Of a stretch of DNA of 64,000 bases, positions 35,772 through 47,693 are shown piece after piece. Within the stretch, counting starts at the first letter, position 1. Each line of letters starts with the position of its first letter. The translations under genes were made by a program, and so were the position numbers. This stretch comes from Emmonsiellopsis sp. PD_33 (lineage: Eukaryota > Ascomycota > Eurotiomycetes > Onygenales > Ajellomycetaceae), in the NCBI GenBank assembly GCA_032988165.1, contig JANTQF010000146.1, forward strand, positions 1 to 64,000, in the 5' to 3' direction. The notes under the pieces were generated by a model. The model was not told where the DNA came from, ran no database searches, and saw nothing but the letters and a program-made list of their open reading frames with translations.

Positions 35772-36845
35772 GGCGGCGGCCGGATGGTGGTTATAAACGA
35801 GGGGGGCGGCTGATAGATAACTAGCTGACGCAGCTCATTACGGATAGCAAAGAGAGGCTGGGACAGCTCGTGCGGCTATAGGAATTCAGCGATAGCGTGA
35901 CATAAGTATAGTCACGGAGAAAGCACAGACGTGTCTCAGCAGGGATAGATATATTCAATGATGCTGGACGGTGACTGAAGGAGTCTGGAGTCAGCGTGAG
36001 GTGTTCGATGTTGTGGCTTCCCAGCTGTCGGATCAACAAGGCTGCAGGCGCTTCCGATGGGAGCAGGGCGTGCGGGTGGGCATAGCTCGACAGATTCTCA
36101 ATTATCACACCATTGTTCGGGCTTAAAAGGGCGCAGAATAAGATTGTTTCTAGAACAGTTCTCTCATCGAGTCTGTACGACAGCGTTGATGTCTGATTTA
36201 TGCTGCGGCTCAGCTACAAAACGCAAGGCGGGCGGTGATTGGCTCGCTTGGCTGGGCTAGCCGTTTGCGGATGGCGACGATGATGTCAGCGGAGGAGCCG
36301 CAATTCTAACCTCGACCTCAATCTCAGCGTGAATTGGATACTATAATTGACTTCGGATGGTTGATGAGGATGTGACTATGCGGGCAATCTTGATATCTAT
36401 ATACGGATATCAAGCTTTGGTAATTCCACATGTGCCATGCCATGGCGGGAGAACTGTCGGATTGCTTCTAGGCCACACAAGGTGCTAAACAACAAAGGAC
36501 TATATTACTCCATCAGGGGGTGCGAGCTGTTACGACAATTGCCTGCCCCGTGGCAAACAAACATATTAGTCTGATCTATCAATTTGTCGAGTGTTCCTCA
36601 CTGTTTGTCCAACTGGTTGTGCAGAATGCTGCTTCTGCTTGCTATGCTCTTCCTTCCCCCCGTCTCCCATGTTGTTTCTCTGCCTCTTCCAATACTTACC
36701 TGCTGGGTAAATATTCCTACAGGCATCTTTCTATCTGTTCCTGTTACATGTTCTCCCTATGACCACCTCTACTACTGCTTCTGTACCTGCTCACCCCTAT
36801 CTGCCAAAAACCCCTAACCCCGAACACCCCGATCCCTTACAAACA
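35772..36845. promoter_or_regulatory. Divergent promoter region
   Basis: About 1.1 kb between the prenylcysteine-oxidase-like gene (minus) and the small TM protein (plus). No gene or strong motif recognised. Confidence 0.4.
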
Positions 36846-37508
36846 ATGGCCCCCATAACCTTCAGCGACTTCACCACCGCCCTCGCCTTCGTCTCCATCC
36901 TCGGCCTAATCATGATCTACGACCAACTCACCATCATGAAAAACAGACTAGATGCCTTCCACACCCGCCTCACCGGCGCCATCCGCCAGGGCGAAGCCGC
37001 AGAAGCAGAAGCCAGAACAGCAATAGACAAATACAACACCTTACGCAAAAAAATGGCCGCACTCGAAGACCGACTGAACACGTATCACTGCACCATGCTG
37101 ACAGAGATCAGCGGGATCATCGAGCGGCAGAATATGGATATCGATCAACATCGCGATAATAAACACCAGGGCGCCAGTTCGAGTCGCCAGCTGTGCGAGG
37201 TGCCGTCTGGTCCCTCGCGAAGGACGACGGATGGGGGAGTGTCGAGCTTGAATAAGAGGAGACCGGTTGTGCATTCGAGGGACTCGTGTTTAATACCGCA
37301 TCGATCCGCGTCTACGGGCTGCGTGGGTGTGGATATTAGGGCAGGAGAGCCGCCGCCGCAGCAGCAGCTGGTCGTGAGGGAGAAGCCATGTTCTGGAAAG
37401 AACTCTGTGCGGTCGGTGATTGCGAGCATGGGTGGGAGGTCCTGGCGGTTGAAGACTAAGGAGAAGAAGGAGATTGTGAGGCGGAGGATGGCGAGTTTTC
37501 ATCTTTGA
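36846..37508 (+). CDS. Hypothetical one-TM coiled-coil protein, 220 aa
   Basis: Single exon. I chose the start at 36846 (AACAATGGC); an in-frame start at 36759 would add 29 Thr/Pro-rich residues. Residues about 7-24 (FTTALAFVSILGLIMIYD) form a likely membrane anchor. A coiled coil follows (about 26-80, Glu/Ala/Lys-rich heptads). The tail is basic and Ser/Arg-rich. No family was recognised. Codon use (many C-ending codons at the 5' end) supports it being coding. Confidence 0.55.
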   Translation: MAPITFSDFTTALAFVSILGLIMIYDQLTIMKNRLDAFHTRLTGAIRQGEAAEAEARTAIDKYNTLRKKMAALEDRLNTYHCTMLTEISGIIERQNMDIDQHRDNKHQGASSSRQLCEVPSGPSRRTTDGGVSSLNKRRPVVHSRDSCLIPHRSASTGCVGVDIRAGEPPPQQQLVVREKPCSGKNSVRSVIASMGGRSWRLKTKEKKEIVRRRMASFHL

Positions 37509-38364
37509 TGCGATGCGATGGCGCGTTGGTTGTACACATACGTTTGACTGGGGGTGTGCCTTGATTTTCCCAGTTAATATGGATCCGCGTTGATAGGTGG
37601 TTGTGCAATTATAGTAAGTATCCTTATATATTCTTTTGGTTTGCGTCGTTTTCATGCATGCTGACATGTAGTTGTGTTACGCCATCGCTATATAAAAATC
37701 CCGCTGATATTCGTTTGTACAGGCGTGTGGAATGGGGTCAAATATATATAGAGTGAACCTCTGATATCTATATGTCAATATCCGCAACGCCCTTTTCCGA
37801 TAACGATGGTCCTTTGAGCGTGAACGATTGGATTCCCCCTTTTCGTACTAATGTCCGCACCAGAAGAAGGCGACGGGACTTTTTCGAGCCCACATAGAAA
37901 CAGATATTCCGCTCTCAATTCCTGGTATGTGAAAACCACTTCCATTCCGCTCTTCCCACACCTTGCTAAATGGAACAATAGCTCATAATCTAGATCCAGA
38001 TTCTTACGGAGAGCTTGGGTGCCCACCGGAAGGTACACAGTTCCTTTAGATACCTGGCACAGAAAATGAAGAGCCTGTGTTGTAAATAGGGCGTCTTTTC
38101 TTAACGTTTGATGGAAGCAGTCATAATACACCATCGGAACAAGGAAACAAAATTTTGTCTTTTCCCAACGTGAATAAAATAGAGAGATACGAGATAATAA
38201 TTGGTGAAACTATATGCAGGCAGGTCTATATACAAAAAAGGCTTCAAAACATATTTTATTCAGAGACGGGGATAGAGGAGGTTCGTAAATCCCCTCCACC
38301 ACAAACAACCAAACATATCAATCCCCCCCTCCAGGGAATCACATCTCCCCCCCTCTCCCCCAAT
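37509..38364. other. Intergenic stretch
   Basis: AT-richer spacer between two convergent genes. A minus-strand frame at 37775-38134 (119 codons) shows no domain and was not called. Confidence 0.45.
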
Positions 38365-40907
38365 CTACAACTTCGCCAAAATCTCACCCGCATCCCCGCT
38401 TCCCAACACAATCTCATCAGTCCGATAATCCGGATTAAACGTAATCTTATTCATCGGATTCAGCCTATGGGCCCGATTGAATAGGTCTTCGTATACTTTG
38501 CCATCGTACCGGCCCAGGGCGCTAGAGAATAGAGGGGGTGGTTAGCGTGCTTGCTACATGTGCTCGAAGTAATGGAAGGAACTTGAAAGGGAATGGTGGT
38601 TGGGGTTTGGGGCAAAATGAAGCAGTGACTAAAAAAAAAAGGGGCGAGGAGGTAGAGCAACAACAAAACCCACCTATCTAGCAAAAAATCCGGAATCGCC
38701 CACGCATCCACCAGCCGCACCGCGTGCGGCCGGATCTCCTGCATCAGATCGAAGACCTTGCCGGGGAGGTTCTCGAGGGTGGCGTTGGAGACGGCGCCGC
38801 TGGTGTAGAACTCGCGCGCTTCGGTGTCCATGGTGCTTAGGGCGAAGAGGCGGAAGAGGGTCGTTAGGACGGTACGCGTGATGTTGTTGGATGTGTTGGG
38901 GATATTGTGGTCCGTGGTGATGGCGTTGTAGAAGTTTGTGACGAGGATGGTTTGGGAGTGGGCTGTGTGGGTGGAAGGGGGGTGTTAGTATGGATGGCGG
39001 TGGTGTTGAAGGGGAAAGGGGCAGGGGATGGGATGTTACCGCGGCTGAGCTTGTAGAAGTCGATGAGGAGGCTGTTCCAGGATTGCTTTTGGATCTCGCG
39101 CTTTTCGTAGGTTTTGAATGTCTAGATGGATTTGCTCGGGTTAGTTTTTCGGATCACTGTAGGGATGGATTGCCTGTTCTAGGGATTTAAGGGGGGGGGT
39201 GATGGATGCACTCACGAGATAGGCTGTTCTCCATTCAAACGCCCTCACGATGTCCTCGTCACTCTCTAGCACCTTCAAGTCCAGCACTTTATCCTTTGCA
39301 TACAGGAAGCGCTTCAAACTCTCCTCTGTCGGCGTCGTCGCCCGGCTCTTCACGGTCTGCGCCAACTCCCTTGCTTTCTTAATGAGATACCGCGCCACTT
39401 GCTGCGTGATCATATAATTATCCCCCTCAACAGTCGTCTTGGCAATATAATTATTATTCAATTGCACCAACCCACTCCCCGCCCCAAATCCATGCCCACC
39501 CATCGCCCGTCGACACGTCTCGATGCCATTCGCGCTGAGATCCGTGCACAGACTCTTTAGGCCAGATGAGGTGCTGTGGAGTTCGGAGAGGGAGGCGAAA
39601 TCGCCACCCTGTTCGATGCTCTGGCGGGTGCGTTGGTAGAGTTCGCCCATAGCTTTGCCGCTGTAGTGCAGGGCGAAGGTGGTGGCTAGAAGGGGCAATA
39701 TGCGCATCTGGACAGTGGGGTAATCGAGGACGTTTGTCTCGAGGATGTCGGCATTGCTGGGAGCGTCTTTGTCCTTGAACTGGCGGCGGACGGAGAGGTA
39801 GCGAACAGCCACAGTTACGGCACGGGCGAGGGCGAGGCGGGCTTCCATGACGAGGCGGGAACGGACCTGAGACGGTGTTGTTAGTTTCAAATGGCACTCC
39901 TTAAAATTTGTGGAATGTTGTCACGCAAGCCTATTTGCACATACTGCGGTCATTGTACCGTAGACAACCTCGGGGTTTTTGGGTTTGATATATTGACCTG
40001 TTGTAGGGTCCACTCTCGAATAGCCAGCAAGCATAGCGGAATGCGGGACTCTGGTAAGATGATTCATTAGCAACAGATGTTGATTTCAGGGCGGATTGCG
40101 ACGTCCTTACCTATGCTCATTGAAGAGTAGATATCCGTTATCCATCGAGATATACCCGTATTTTGGCCCGATATCACCAACAACAATTGACTCAGGGGGT
40201 TGATGCGTCTTCATATCTCGAATCTGCACAATAAAAGGATGCGGTCCGTAATTCTTATATTTCGTCTCCACCCCGGAAACAGGGAGCAGCAGCTGCGCAA
40301 CAGCAATTACATGATTTGCGAGCCGGCCCATGGTTCCATTCCACCATTTACTGGCCGTCAAATGGGGGCTGTGAAGGATAAATTCTTTGGTCTTGGGGTC
40401 CCATCTGGCCTCCAATTCAAGGCCACGGACATTACTTCCATGTCCCAATTCCGTCTGTCCATATGCTCCAATAACCTCCCACGACTCGATCTTCGGCATC
40501 CAGTAGGCCTTTTGCTCCTCGCTCCCCTGCTGGCGTACTGTCGTGATGAACATTGCCGTGTGGAGGTGATACGGGATCACATCGTCGGAGATGGCCACTG
40601 CCATGTGGTACTCCTCCTGGCTCCATCCTAACTTTTCCGTGAGCTGGCGAATGCGTTTGCCTCTGGCCAGGGCAAGCTTGAACCGGTCAATGCGACCAAG
40701 ATTGGCCTGGGTGCTCTTGTCGAATAACGGATCATTCTGGATGACCTTGAGGATGCGATCCTGTTGGGCGAGGTATTCGGGTGTGAGAAGGTAGCGAGAG
40801 AACTCTTCAACTGGGATTAAAGATTGGGCGCGCTCCTTCGCGAGGGTTGCGGCTCCGTCTGGAGCTGCAGGCGTTAGGGTATCGGTGAAATCTGGTTTGT
40901 TCGCCAT
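38365..40907 (-). CDS. Acyl-CoA oxidase 1, peroxisomal, 693 aa
   Basis: First enzyme of peroxisomal beta-oxidation: oxidises acyl-CoA to trans-2-enoyl-CoA with O2, forming H2O2. Six exons on the minus strand: 40907-40111, 40050-39945, 39866-39216, 39121-39040, 38962-38674 and 38521-38365, all in frame with GT-AG introns. Motifs: GAYGQTELGHGSNVRGLE (FAD/substrate loop), ETCRRAMGGHGFGAGSG, and VEGDNYMITQQ with the likely catalytic Glu near 448. The protein ends EILAKL, a canonical AKL peroxisomal signal. It shares a divergent promoter with the DUF4246 gene. That promoter carries five GCCGAA motifs and two CCTCGG sites, the core known for FarA/FarB fatty-acid regulators. Family is certain; substrate chain is unknown. 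Confidence 0.95.
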
Positions 40908-41995
40908 TTTTGCAGGTTCAAGTGTTTATCTGGGGAACTGAAATGAAAGGGGGCTTTATGGTTATAAATTTAGTCTTTTTTCTTTGGAGAAGGGCTTAGT
41001 GCACAGTCTTATATCAGACGCCTCGGGAATGATATGAGACTCTGTAGAAGTGTTATGAGCTAGTAGTACTGGTTTGCGGTCGTTGTCCGCACGTCAAGCT
41101 TGAAGCTCATGATGTCTGCGCTGACTGCGAGCAAGCTCCTTGCCTGGGTCCTCGGGCTGCGGCCGATGTCCAGATTCGGAAAAAGCCCGAGACCGACTCA
41201 AGAGACGAACAGGCTGAGTCTGGAGTCTGGCGTGGAGAAGCGCGGGAATGTTGTTGTTCGGCGGGGCTGTGGCCAGCTTGGATGTTTGCCGAACTTAGTT
41301 AGCCGACGCTAACTGCCACGGCATTCGGCGTTTCGGCAAAGAGGCAGCCAGCAGTCACGTGGGTTCGGCTGTCCTCTCAACCAAGAGACACCAACCGCAA
41401 CATCATCCAGCTTCATACCGTTCTATATCCTTCGTTCCCCCGCTCTCCAGCCTATGCATTCCACCATCTCCCTCGTCTGTTGCCGTTATTTGCGCTGCGG
41501 AATGGAAAGGTTTCCTGGCCTCTGCTCCCGTGAGAAGCGTGTTCTCCTGATGGACTGGCCTCTGAAGACCCGTCGTGGGCACCAGGTGCCAAAGAAGATG
41601 TGCTTTTTATTTCTCGACCTCTCATTTACGATGGGTGATGGCCCATTTGACTGAGAGAGAAGAAAAGGGGTCAGCCAGCAGCGAGCACTCGGCCATCCGT
41701 AGCGGAAATTCTCCACAATAAAATCTTGTTGGCGTGTTGTTTTCTCGTGTCTGACCCCTTTGCTGTTCTGGAGCCTAGCTTGGCATCAAACCCCTTTTAC
41801 TGACGGTATCGGATTGACCGCAACCTCCGTCCAGCTGCCTGGCTCTTTGGCATTATTTAAAGACGCTCAACTTGCCCCAAGGCGGTTCTCTGCAGTCCAT
41901 GACAAGCCCTGTCTTTGTTTTACTTCTGTGGCCCTGGAATCGACAACTGTGGAATCAACATGTATTTGCTTTCAAGCTCGCCTCCTCTGATCAAA
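40908..41995. promoter_or_regulatory. Divergent promoter A, acyl-CoA oxidase 1 / DUF4246
   Basis: About 1.09 kb between start codons. GCCGAA (either strand) occurs at 41257-41262, 41288-41293, 41324-41329, 41332-41337 and 41364-41369. A TTCGG-N7-CCGAG dyad lies at 41175-41191. A 9-bp inverted repeat TTTGCCGAA / TTCGGCAAA lies at 41285-41293 and 41332-41340. CCTCGG cores occur at 41021-41026 and 41150-41155. No gene is seen inside. Confidence 0.55.
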
Positions 41996-43936
41996 ATGCC
42001 CGCAGATCCCAGTTTTACGCGATTCCATCTGCCTGGTTTGTCGTTACCGCTTGATTTTGTACCTCGTCCTGGGAAGAAAACACGGCCCGCTGGGGAGGGG
42101 AGGGAAATGCTACCTTCGCCTCTCAATGATACAGACATCGATTTCTTCGAAGACGGAAAGTTTAGGCTGCCGTTAACGACTCGGAGAGAGCTTAGGATGA
42201 TGAGGATCATGAATCAGATCACTGAGAAGCCAGACTGGGAAAACAAGGTCGATTTCTATCACTCTCTTCAAATATTTCGGGGGTTTGCCATAGCAGTCCC
42301 GACTGACAATATGCCATCTAGGTCTTCAACGAGGAAATTACCAACACGTGGATATTGGAACTCATCGACAAACAAGATCCTCTTACTGGTCATTCAAATC
42401 CATTTTCTTCAAAAATGGCAGATTTCGTCATAGACGAACTTCAATATAGAGCCGAGCGCTTCTGCCAAACCGGCTGGATTAATCCATATCATGGAGATGT
42501 GGTCCATTCTGATTCGTTTGTCTCTAACGAGGTGAAACATGCCTTGAGGACGGCAGTATCAGCCCTGGAGAATATCCCAGAGCCACAAAAAGATTGGCAT
42601 CCTCGATCGGAAAATCTGGTGCTCGATCTGGTCCATCCGTCCCTATTTCCGCTTATTTACGGTCGCACTCGAGTGCTTAGGGGTACTCTGGTCAGTTTGG
42701 ACGACTGCTTAGAGCAATGTGGGGAGGGGGGAGTGATTCCAGTCCCCAAAGCATCCGGATATCACCGTCTCTCCTATAGCACTAAGTTCCAATGGCTTCC
42801 CTGTGATGTCGAGTTGATTTCACCGTCTGTAAAGGCACCGTCAGACGAAACAGGGGGCGACTCCTTTGTGCAGGGGCCCCGTTGCAAAATCACGAGTTAT
42901 ATCAACAACCTGCATCCAAACGACCACAAAGAGCTCTACTCAGTCATCGAGGATGTGATGGCTTGTTGCATCCCCCTCTGGAATGCAACCCTCAGCAGAC
43001 TTAGTTCCCTGGATAATATACCACTGAGGATCAAGTATACCAAGCTAGAGTTAAGTGCGAGAGGTTTGGCTGTTCAACCCGAGCCTGTTAACTTCCAGGA
43101 CTGGCTTTCGGAGAAAAAGAAATCCGACACGGTCCAAAAGATTGACCTGACAAGGGACTACGGTGAAAGAGGACTCCAGGTAATCGTCAAGCTCGCAAAT
43201 ATCCATCTTACCCCAGAGAAGCCTAAATACGATGGAGGCTCATGGCATGTTGAAGGCCAATTGGTATGTACACTTTCCCTTTCCGATTGCCGATTTATCC
43301 ATCCGTAGGATGACGCATCAGACTAACGCTTTCCCCTTTTAGAATGAGCATATATGTTCAACAGCTCTGTACTACTACGACAGCGAGAACATCACCGAGA
43401 GCAGGCTTTCATTCAGACAGCACGCTTCGATCAACGTCAACCACATCGAATACGACCAACAGACGAATGGCTGGCTCGGTCCTATATTTGGAGTTGCAAA
43501 TAACCAACCAAGCCTGCAAGAGGTTGGATCTGTGATTTGCAAGGAAGACCGCCTGATAACCTTTCCTAACATCCTACAACATAGAGTTAGCCCTTTCCAA
43601 CTACAGGATCCAACTAAGCCAGGCCATCGAAAAATCCTTGCTCTGTTTCTTGTCGACCCGAATATCCGAGTCATTTCTACTGCCAACGTCCCTCCTCAGC
43701 GCCATGATTGGTGGAGTCGGCAGATTTTAGATAGCACTCGTGCACTTTCTTCCCTCCCTCGTGAGTTGCAGGACGAAGTCCTTGACGAAGTGAAGATAAG
43801 TGAAGGGAGTTACCCGATATCTTTGGATGAAGCGAAGGCATTGAGACTCGAGTTGATGGATGAGCGGAAGGAACATAAGCAGAAATACGACAAGAATAGC
43901 GAGGTATTCATGTCCATCGACCTTTGCGAGCATTGA
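41996..43936 (+). CDS. DUF4246 protein, likely 2OG-Fe(II) oxygenase fold, 595 aa
   Basis: Three exons: 41996-42247, 42322-43263 and 43343-43936. The second intron is standard (GTATGT..TTAG). The first starts with a weak donor (GTCGAT), chosen because it alone joins DWENK to VFNEEI in frame. The sequence IMNQITEKPDW, the SYINNLHPNDHKELY segment and GSWHVEGQLNEHICSTALYY are typical of fungal DUF4246 proteins. His393 and Glu395, a distal His478 and Arg494 fit the HxE..H..R facial triad plus 2-oxoglutarate-binding Arg of dioxygenases. That role is inferred from pattern, not proved. Head to head with acyl-CoA oxidase 1, so possibly co-regulated with it. No signal peptide or peroxisomal signal. Confidence 0.82.
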
Positions 43937-44783
43937 ATTAGGCGTGGGGACATATTTCATTGGCTCTTGAGGTATTCGAATACCTATTTATGTGTAATAT
44001 CGGAACGAAACTCTTTTTGCAATCAGGGATAAACTGTCTTATTCTGAGTTTCTGTCATTTCCGTGATTGCTGTGTTAGAACGTTTCCTTATCATTCTTAT
44101 TATTATCCTCATCCAATCATGATGCACTTGCATAAATTATCCACAAGCATGGTCGTTATTATCCCCCTTTCCACCATCCTCCAGAGATTGTTGCATGTCG
44201 CCAGCAAAAGCTAGCATCACGATTAGCCTCTGGTTGTAGACACGCCTACAATCCCGGGCATTGCATTTCGCGTGCCGAATAAACGAACACCCCGACGGTT
44301 TCCAGTTGGTCCAGACACTGTTACAAGGGTCCCAATAGACTACCAACCCCAAAAAAGAAGAACATCAGTTTTGCCTAAACGTTACCCGATTTTAGTTTTC
44401 ACGATCCCCGCCGAGCCTTGGCTAACAGGGACTTTATATTAAAGAGACCTTACTCCTCTGCACTTCTTCTTATTCTTATATGCCCTGGTTGAATGAAATA
44501 GATGATATATGTATACGAGCTACGTCATCGCCATGCCTTTCCCATACTCTTTACGAACCCTTGCGAGAAGCCATTTGGGAATTGCTGTTAATTATCTCCC
44601 GGTTCATAGGATTCCTCGCTGGGGTATATCAACCCTCTCGCCCTCTTATGGCGGGGGAAAGGAGGGGGTTTCTACTCTTTGTGCCCAAACTCCTTCACAA
44701 TCTCCGCGGCGTTAAGTGAGGATTCCGAGCGAAAGAACGCTATCTCCAGCATCTACACTGAACCACCAGAGAGCACGGAAAAG
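43937..44783. promoter_or_regulatory. 3' flank of DUF4246 gene and TIL gene promoter
   Basis: No gene recognised in about 0.85 kb. One GCCGAA motif lies at 44274-44279, about 0.5 kb before the TIL gene start. Confidence 0.4.
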
Positions 44784-45231
44784 ATGAAGATCCAAACAAC
44801 TCTACTCCTCTTCTCCCTGAGTCAGATCATGACGCAGGCCGCTGTGCTGAGTCGACGTCAGATATGTGGTCCCGGGGTGAGACAGACTGCCGTAATCCCA
44901 AAAACATCCATCGTACAGGAAAAGGTAGCTAACGGTCTCTGCGCTTGCTCTGGTTGGTTTCTATTATAGATGGTTTGGAACGACTGTGGCACTGCTTGCC
45001 CGGTAACTTGCGAGAACTACCAGGACCCGCCGGTTGCCTGCCCGACAGTGTGTGTTACGGGATGTTTTTGTGAAGAGGAGCTTGTTCTGCAGGGGGTAAG
45101 CAAGAGTCGTTTTGTATAGATTCCCAGGGGGATAGATGAGGGCTGGGGCTAATTCTTTTGTTTAAATGTAGGATGGGCAGTGTGTCCCGACTGAAGAATG
45201 CGGGGAAACCACACCACCGGCGGTTGATTGA
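44784..45231 (+). CDS. Secreted TIL-domain (trypsin-inhibitor-like) protein, 92 aa
   Basis: Three exons: 44784-44876, 44970-45095 and 45172-45231. The 93-bp and 76-bp introns (GTGAGA..ATAG and GTAAGC..GTAG) lie between codons. A signal peptide (TTLLLFSLSQIMTQAAV) is followed by a possible dibasic (RR) processing site at 24-25. The mature part holds ten cysteines: CGPG, DCGTACPVTC, VACPTVC, GCFC, GQC and EECG. That is the five-disulphide TIL pattern seen in small protease inhibitors and in domains of larger secreted proteins. With one TIL unit and nothing else, a secreted protease inhibitor is plausible. It could also be a structural or effector-like protein. It sits inside the acyl-CoA cluster but its link to it is unproved. 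Confidence 0.82.
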
Positions 45232-45671
45232 AGGAAATGATAGAGATGTAACTGATGAGCTAGGAAGGACGTCTGTGAGGCATGGGATCTATTTCGTTGG
45301 TTGGGTTTTGTGGTGTGCCGCTGGTCGGCACCGTGAATATGGGTAAGATGTTAGGGCTTGCGGAGGTCAGGACTAGTCAACTGATTAACCGCTTGTTGGG
45401 GTGAGTGGGAGGACCATGTGTCAGGGTTATGGAAGTTCTTTGGATATATCGTAGTTTTGCTATCTATGTCGAGTCATATTGATTGAATCCAACAGTTCTC
45501 CATATCATTTCACCTGTCTTAGCTTAACTCGCAGGTGTAGATGCGCCTTTGTTCCGGTTGCGTAATTTCCCGTAAAGCAGCCCCGTGTATCTTCATGACC
45601 GTCTAAGCATTCCTCCTGACACCTTGTTACCCCTTCGTAGCGGCAACTCTGGATAATCAGATTAGTGGCAT
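45232..45671. other. Convergent 3' flanks
   Basis: Spacer between the TIL gene and the MFS carrier gene, tail to tail. Nothing recognised. Confidence 0.45.
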
Positions 45672-47693
45672 TTAAGCCTTTGGAGCCCTCTCCGCATGCT
45701 CCACGTTCCCACCCATCTCCTCATCCAAAACCTCTTTTTCAGACTTGGCATTCATCTCATGGATTCTTTCAAGTGCAGCCGCAGAAATCATACTGTGTTC
45801 TGCATCTTCCATCGCTGCGATTGGCATAGCATGGCCGGTTTTCGCCTTGCGGCGCTTGGCCTCGTGGAGGAGCCAGAAGGGGAGCGTGAGATATGTCAGG
45901 ATACAGATTGCCAGAATCGCACAAGTGGCAGTAAAGCCCGGGAGGAAGAATGGGGCGTCAGAGTTGGGGTAAATCTGTTTCATCAAGTTAGCTGGGTGTG
46001 TGTGGCGCGTCTCGGAAAGTGGCGTTTACATACTTGGGGTGAAATGATGCTGGCAATTGAGAGCGAGGCGATCACAGCAGCTCCTCCGACGGCTTGCTCG
46101 GCTGCTCCATATAGGGTTGAGGACCGGTAGCTCAGTGCAGTCGGTTGGGCAACAGATACCATGTGTCCTAAGTAGCTCATACCGTACATGGTTATGGGGG
46201 AGATAGTGTGGGTGTCGGGGTGGGTGGAGACGTAAGTCCATACACCATAGCAGGGTACAGCCAGTGCAACCAAGATTACATAGTGCCACATCCGTTCACG
46301 GGTCCAGTCGGAATGCAGAGGCAGGGTCCAGTATAGGGGGATAGTGACGAAGTGGATGATCGCCTGGTATATGTTTGATTTGGAGGAAGAAAATCCACAG
46401 AACTGAAGAGTATAGTTAGTAAAAATTTCAGAACAATATAATGGTGGGTACAAGTGAAGTACTGTACCTTCTGGAGGATGGTTGGGCCGAAGGTTCCTTG
46501 ACCGGTTGCGACAATAGTCAAGCAAATATACGAAACGAAAAAGACGTATGTGGATGGCCTTGTCATGACTCGGAAGAAAGCATTCCAATCCCAAGTCACA
46601 TCCGTTTTTCTAGTCGACCCAACTGGGAATCTGTTGATTGCAATGTGACGTTCTATAATTTATCAATCAGCAAAAATTATCCTGGCCGGTAATTGCGGAT
46701 TAGACACCTACCGCGATCGGTCAACGCTGTAGAGTCCTCTGGGAACGTCAGGAGCAGGAAATAAACGGGAATGGCCAATACGATTGGCATCGCTCCCTCA
46801 ATTATGAACACCCATTTCCACGACTGCAAGCCTCCTTTTTGGTTCAACTACTAGAATATCAGAAACAAGAATGGAACCAACGAGAGATTACGCTGCAAAA
46901 CTTACATTGTCAATGGCCACAGCCAGAAACCCTGAAACGCTAGAAGCCAGGGCATTGGCACTGTGAAAAACCCCAATTCGCCAAGCACGTTCGACAGGCT
47001 TATACCAAAAGCTGAAATACATGATGCAGGCGGGAACCACTCCGGATTCCGGAATACCGAGGAAAAATCGAGCTGCGAGCAAACCACCTGCATTCTTCGT
47101 CGCGGCAAGGGTCATGACGACTATACCCCAGAGAACCATAACAGTGGGGAAGAATTTCTTCGCGCTGTATGTTTTCATAAGCAGGTTGGATGGGATCAGG
47201 AACATCGTCACGGGGAAGTATGTAATTGCAACGGCCTGCTCAGCCATGCGATTAGTGTGTTGCTATTGTCCACGTCTATGCTAGATGCACTAACCCAGTT
47301 GAATTGAGTGCCGTGAAGCCCCAGAGAATGTTCGATACTGTCCGGGGTGTCAGGCTGGAGGATCTTGACATTGCCCAGATTGGCTCTATCCAAGTAGGCT
47401 AGGAAGTAGATGATACAGCAAGGGAACAGAACCCGGGTGTCCAACTTCCGGACAAGGGCGCGTTCCTCTGCATCATCCCAGTCCTGGGCCGTCGTGGTCT
47501 GAGTCGTACGATCTTCGGCACTGTCTATGTCCGGGTTAGCTGACATGAGGAATACTCCGCCAACACATGCATATAAGATGGGCTCACTGTGCTTCCCGTC
47601 GACCTTTTCTGGCCAAAGGACATGTTTGGTTGACCACCCCCCAACATACACTCCCTCCTGTTCCACTGCAGCTCGATCGGCGAAAAATCCCAT
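45672..47693 (-). CDS. MFS carrier of the Dal5/allantoate permease family, 544 aa
   Basis: Plasma-membrane proton symporter family that imports organic anions such as allantoate, vitamins and other carboxylates. Exons on the minus strand: 47693-47588, 47524-47295, 47235-46906, 46823-46712, 46652-46468, 46402-46034 and 45974-45672. The intron 47525-47587 is 63 nt, in frame and stop-free, so its retention would add 21 residues. The family signature YLDRANLGNVKI follows TM1. Other helices are clear (ITYFPVTMFLIPSNLL, GGLLAARFFLGIPESGVVPA, WVFIIEGAMPIVLAIPVYFL, ITMYGMSYLGHMVSVAQPTA). The N- and C-termini are charged and cytosolic. It shares a divergent promoter with an acyl-CoA synthetase, which suggests it brings in the acid that enzyme activates. 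Confidence 0.9.

Noticed and set aside
37775..38134. 119-codon minus-strand open frame
   Set aside because: No recognisable family, no splice partners, and AT-rich spacer composition; too weak to call a gene.
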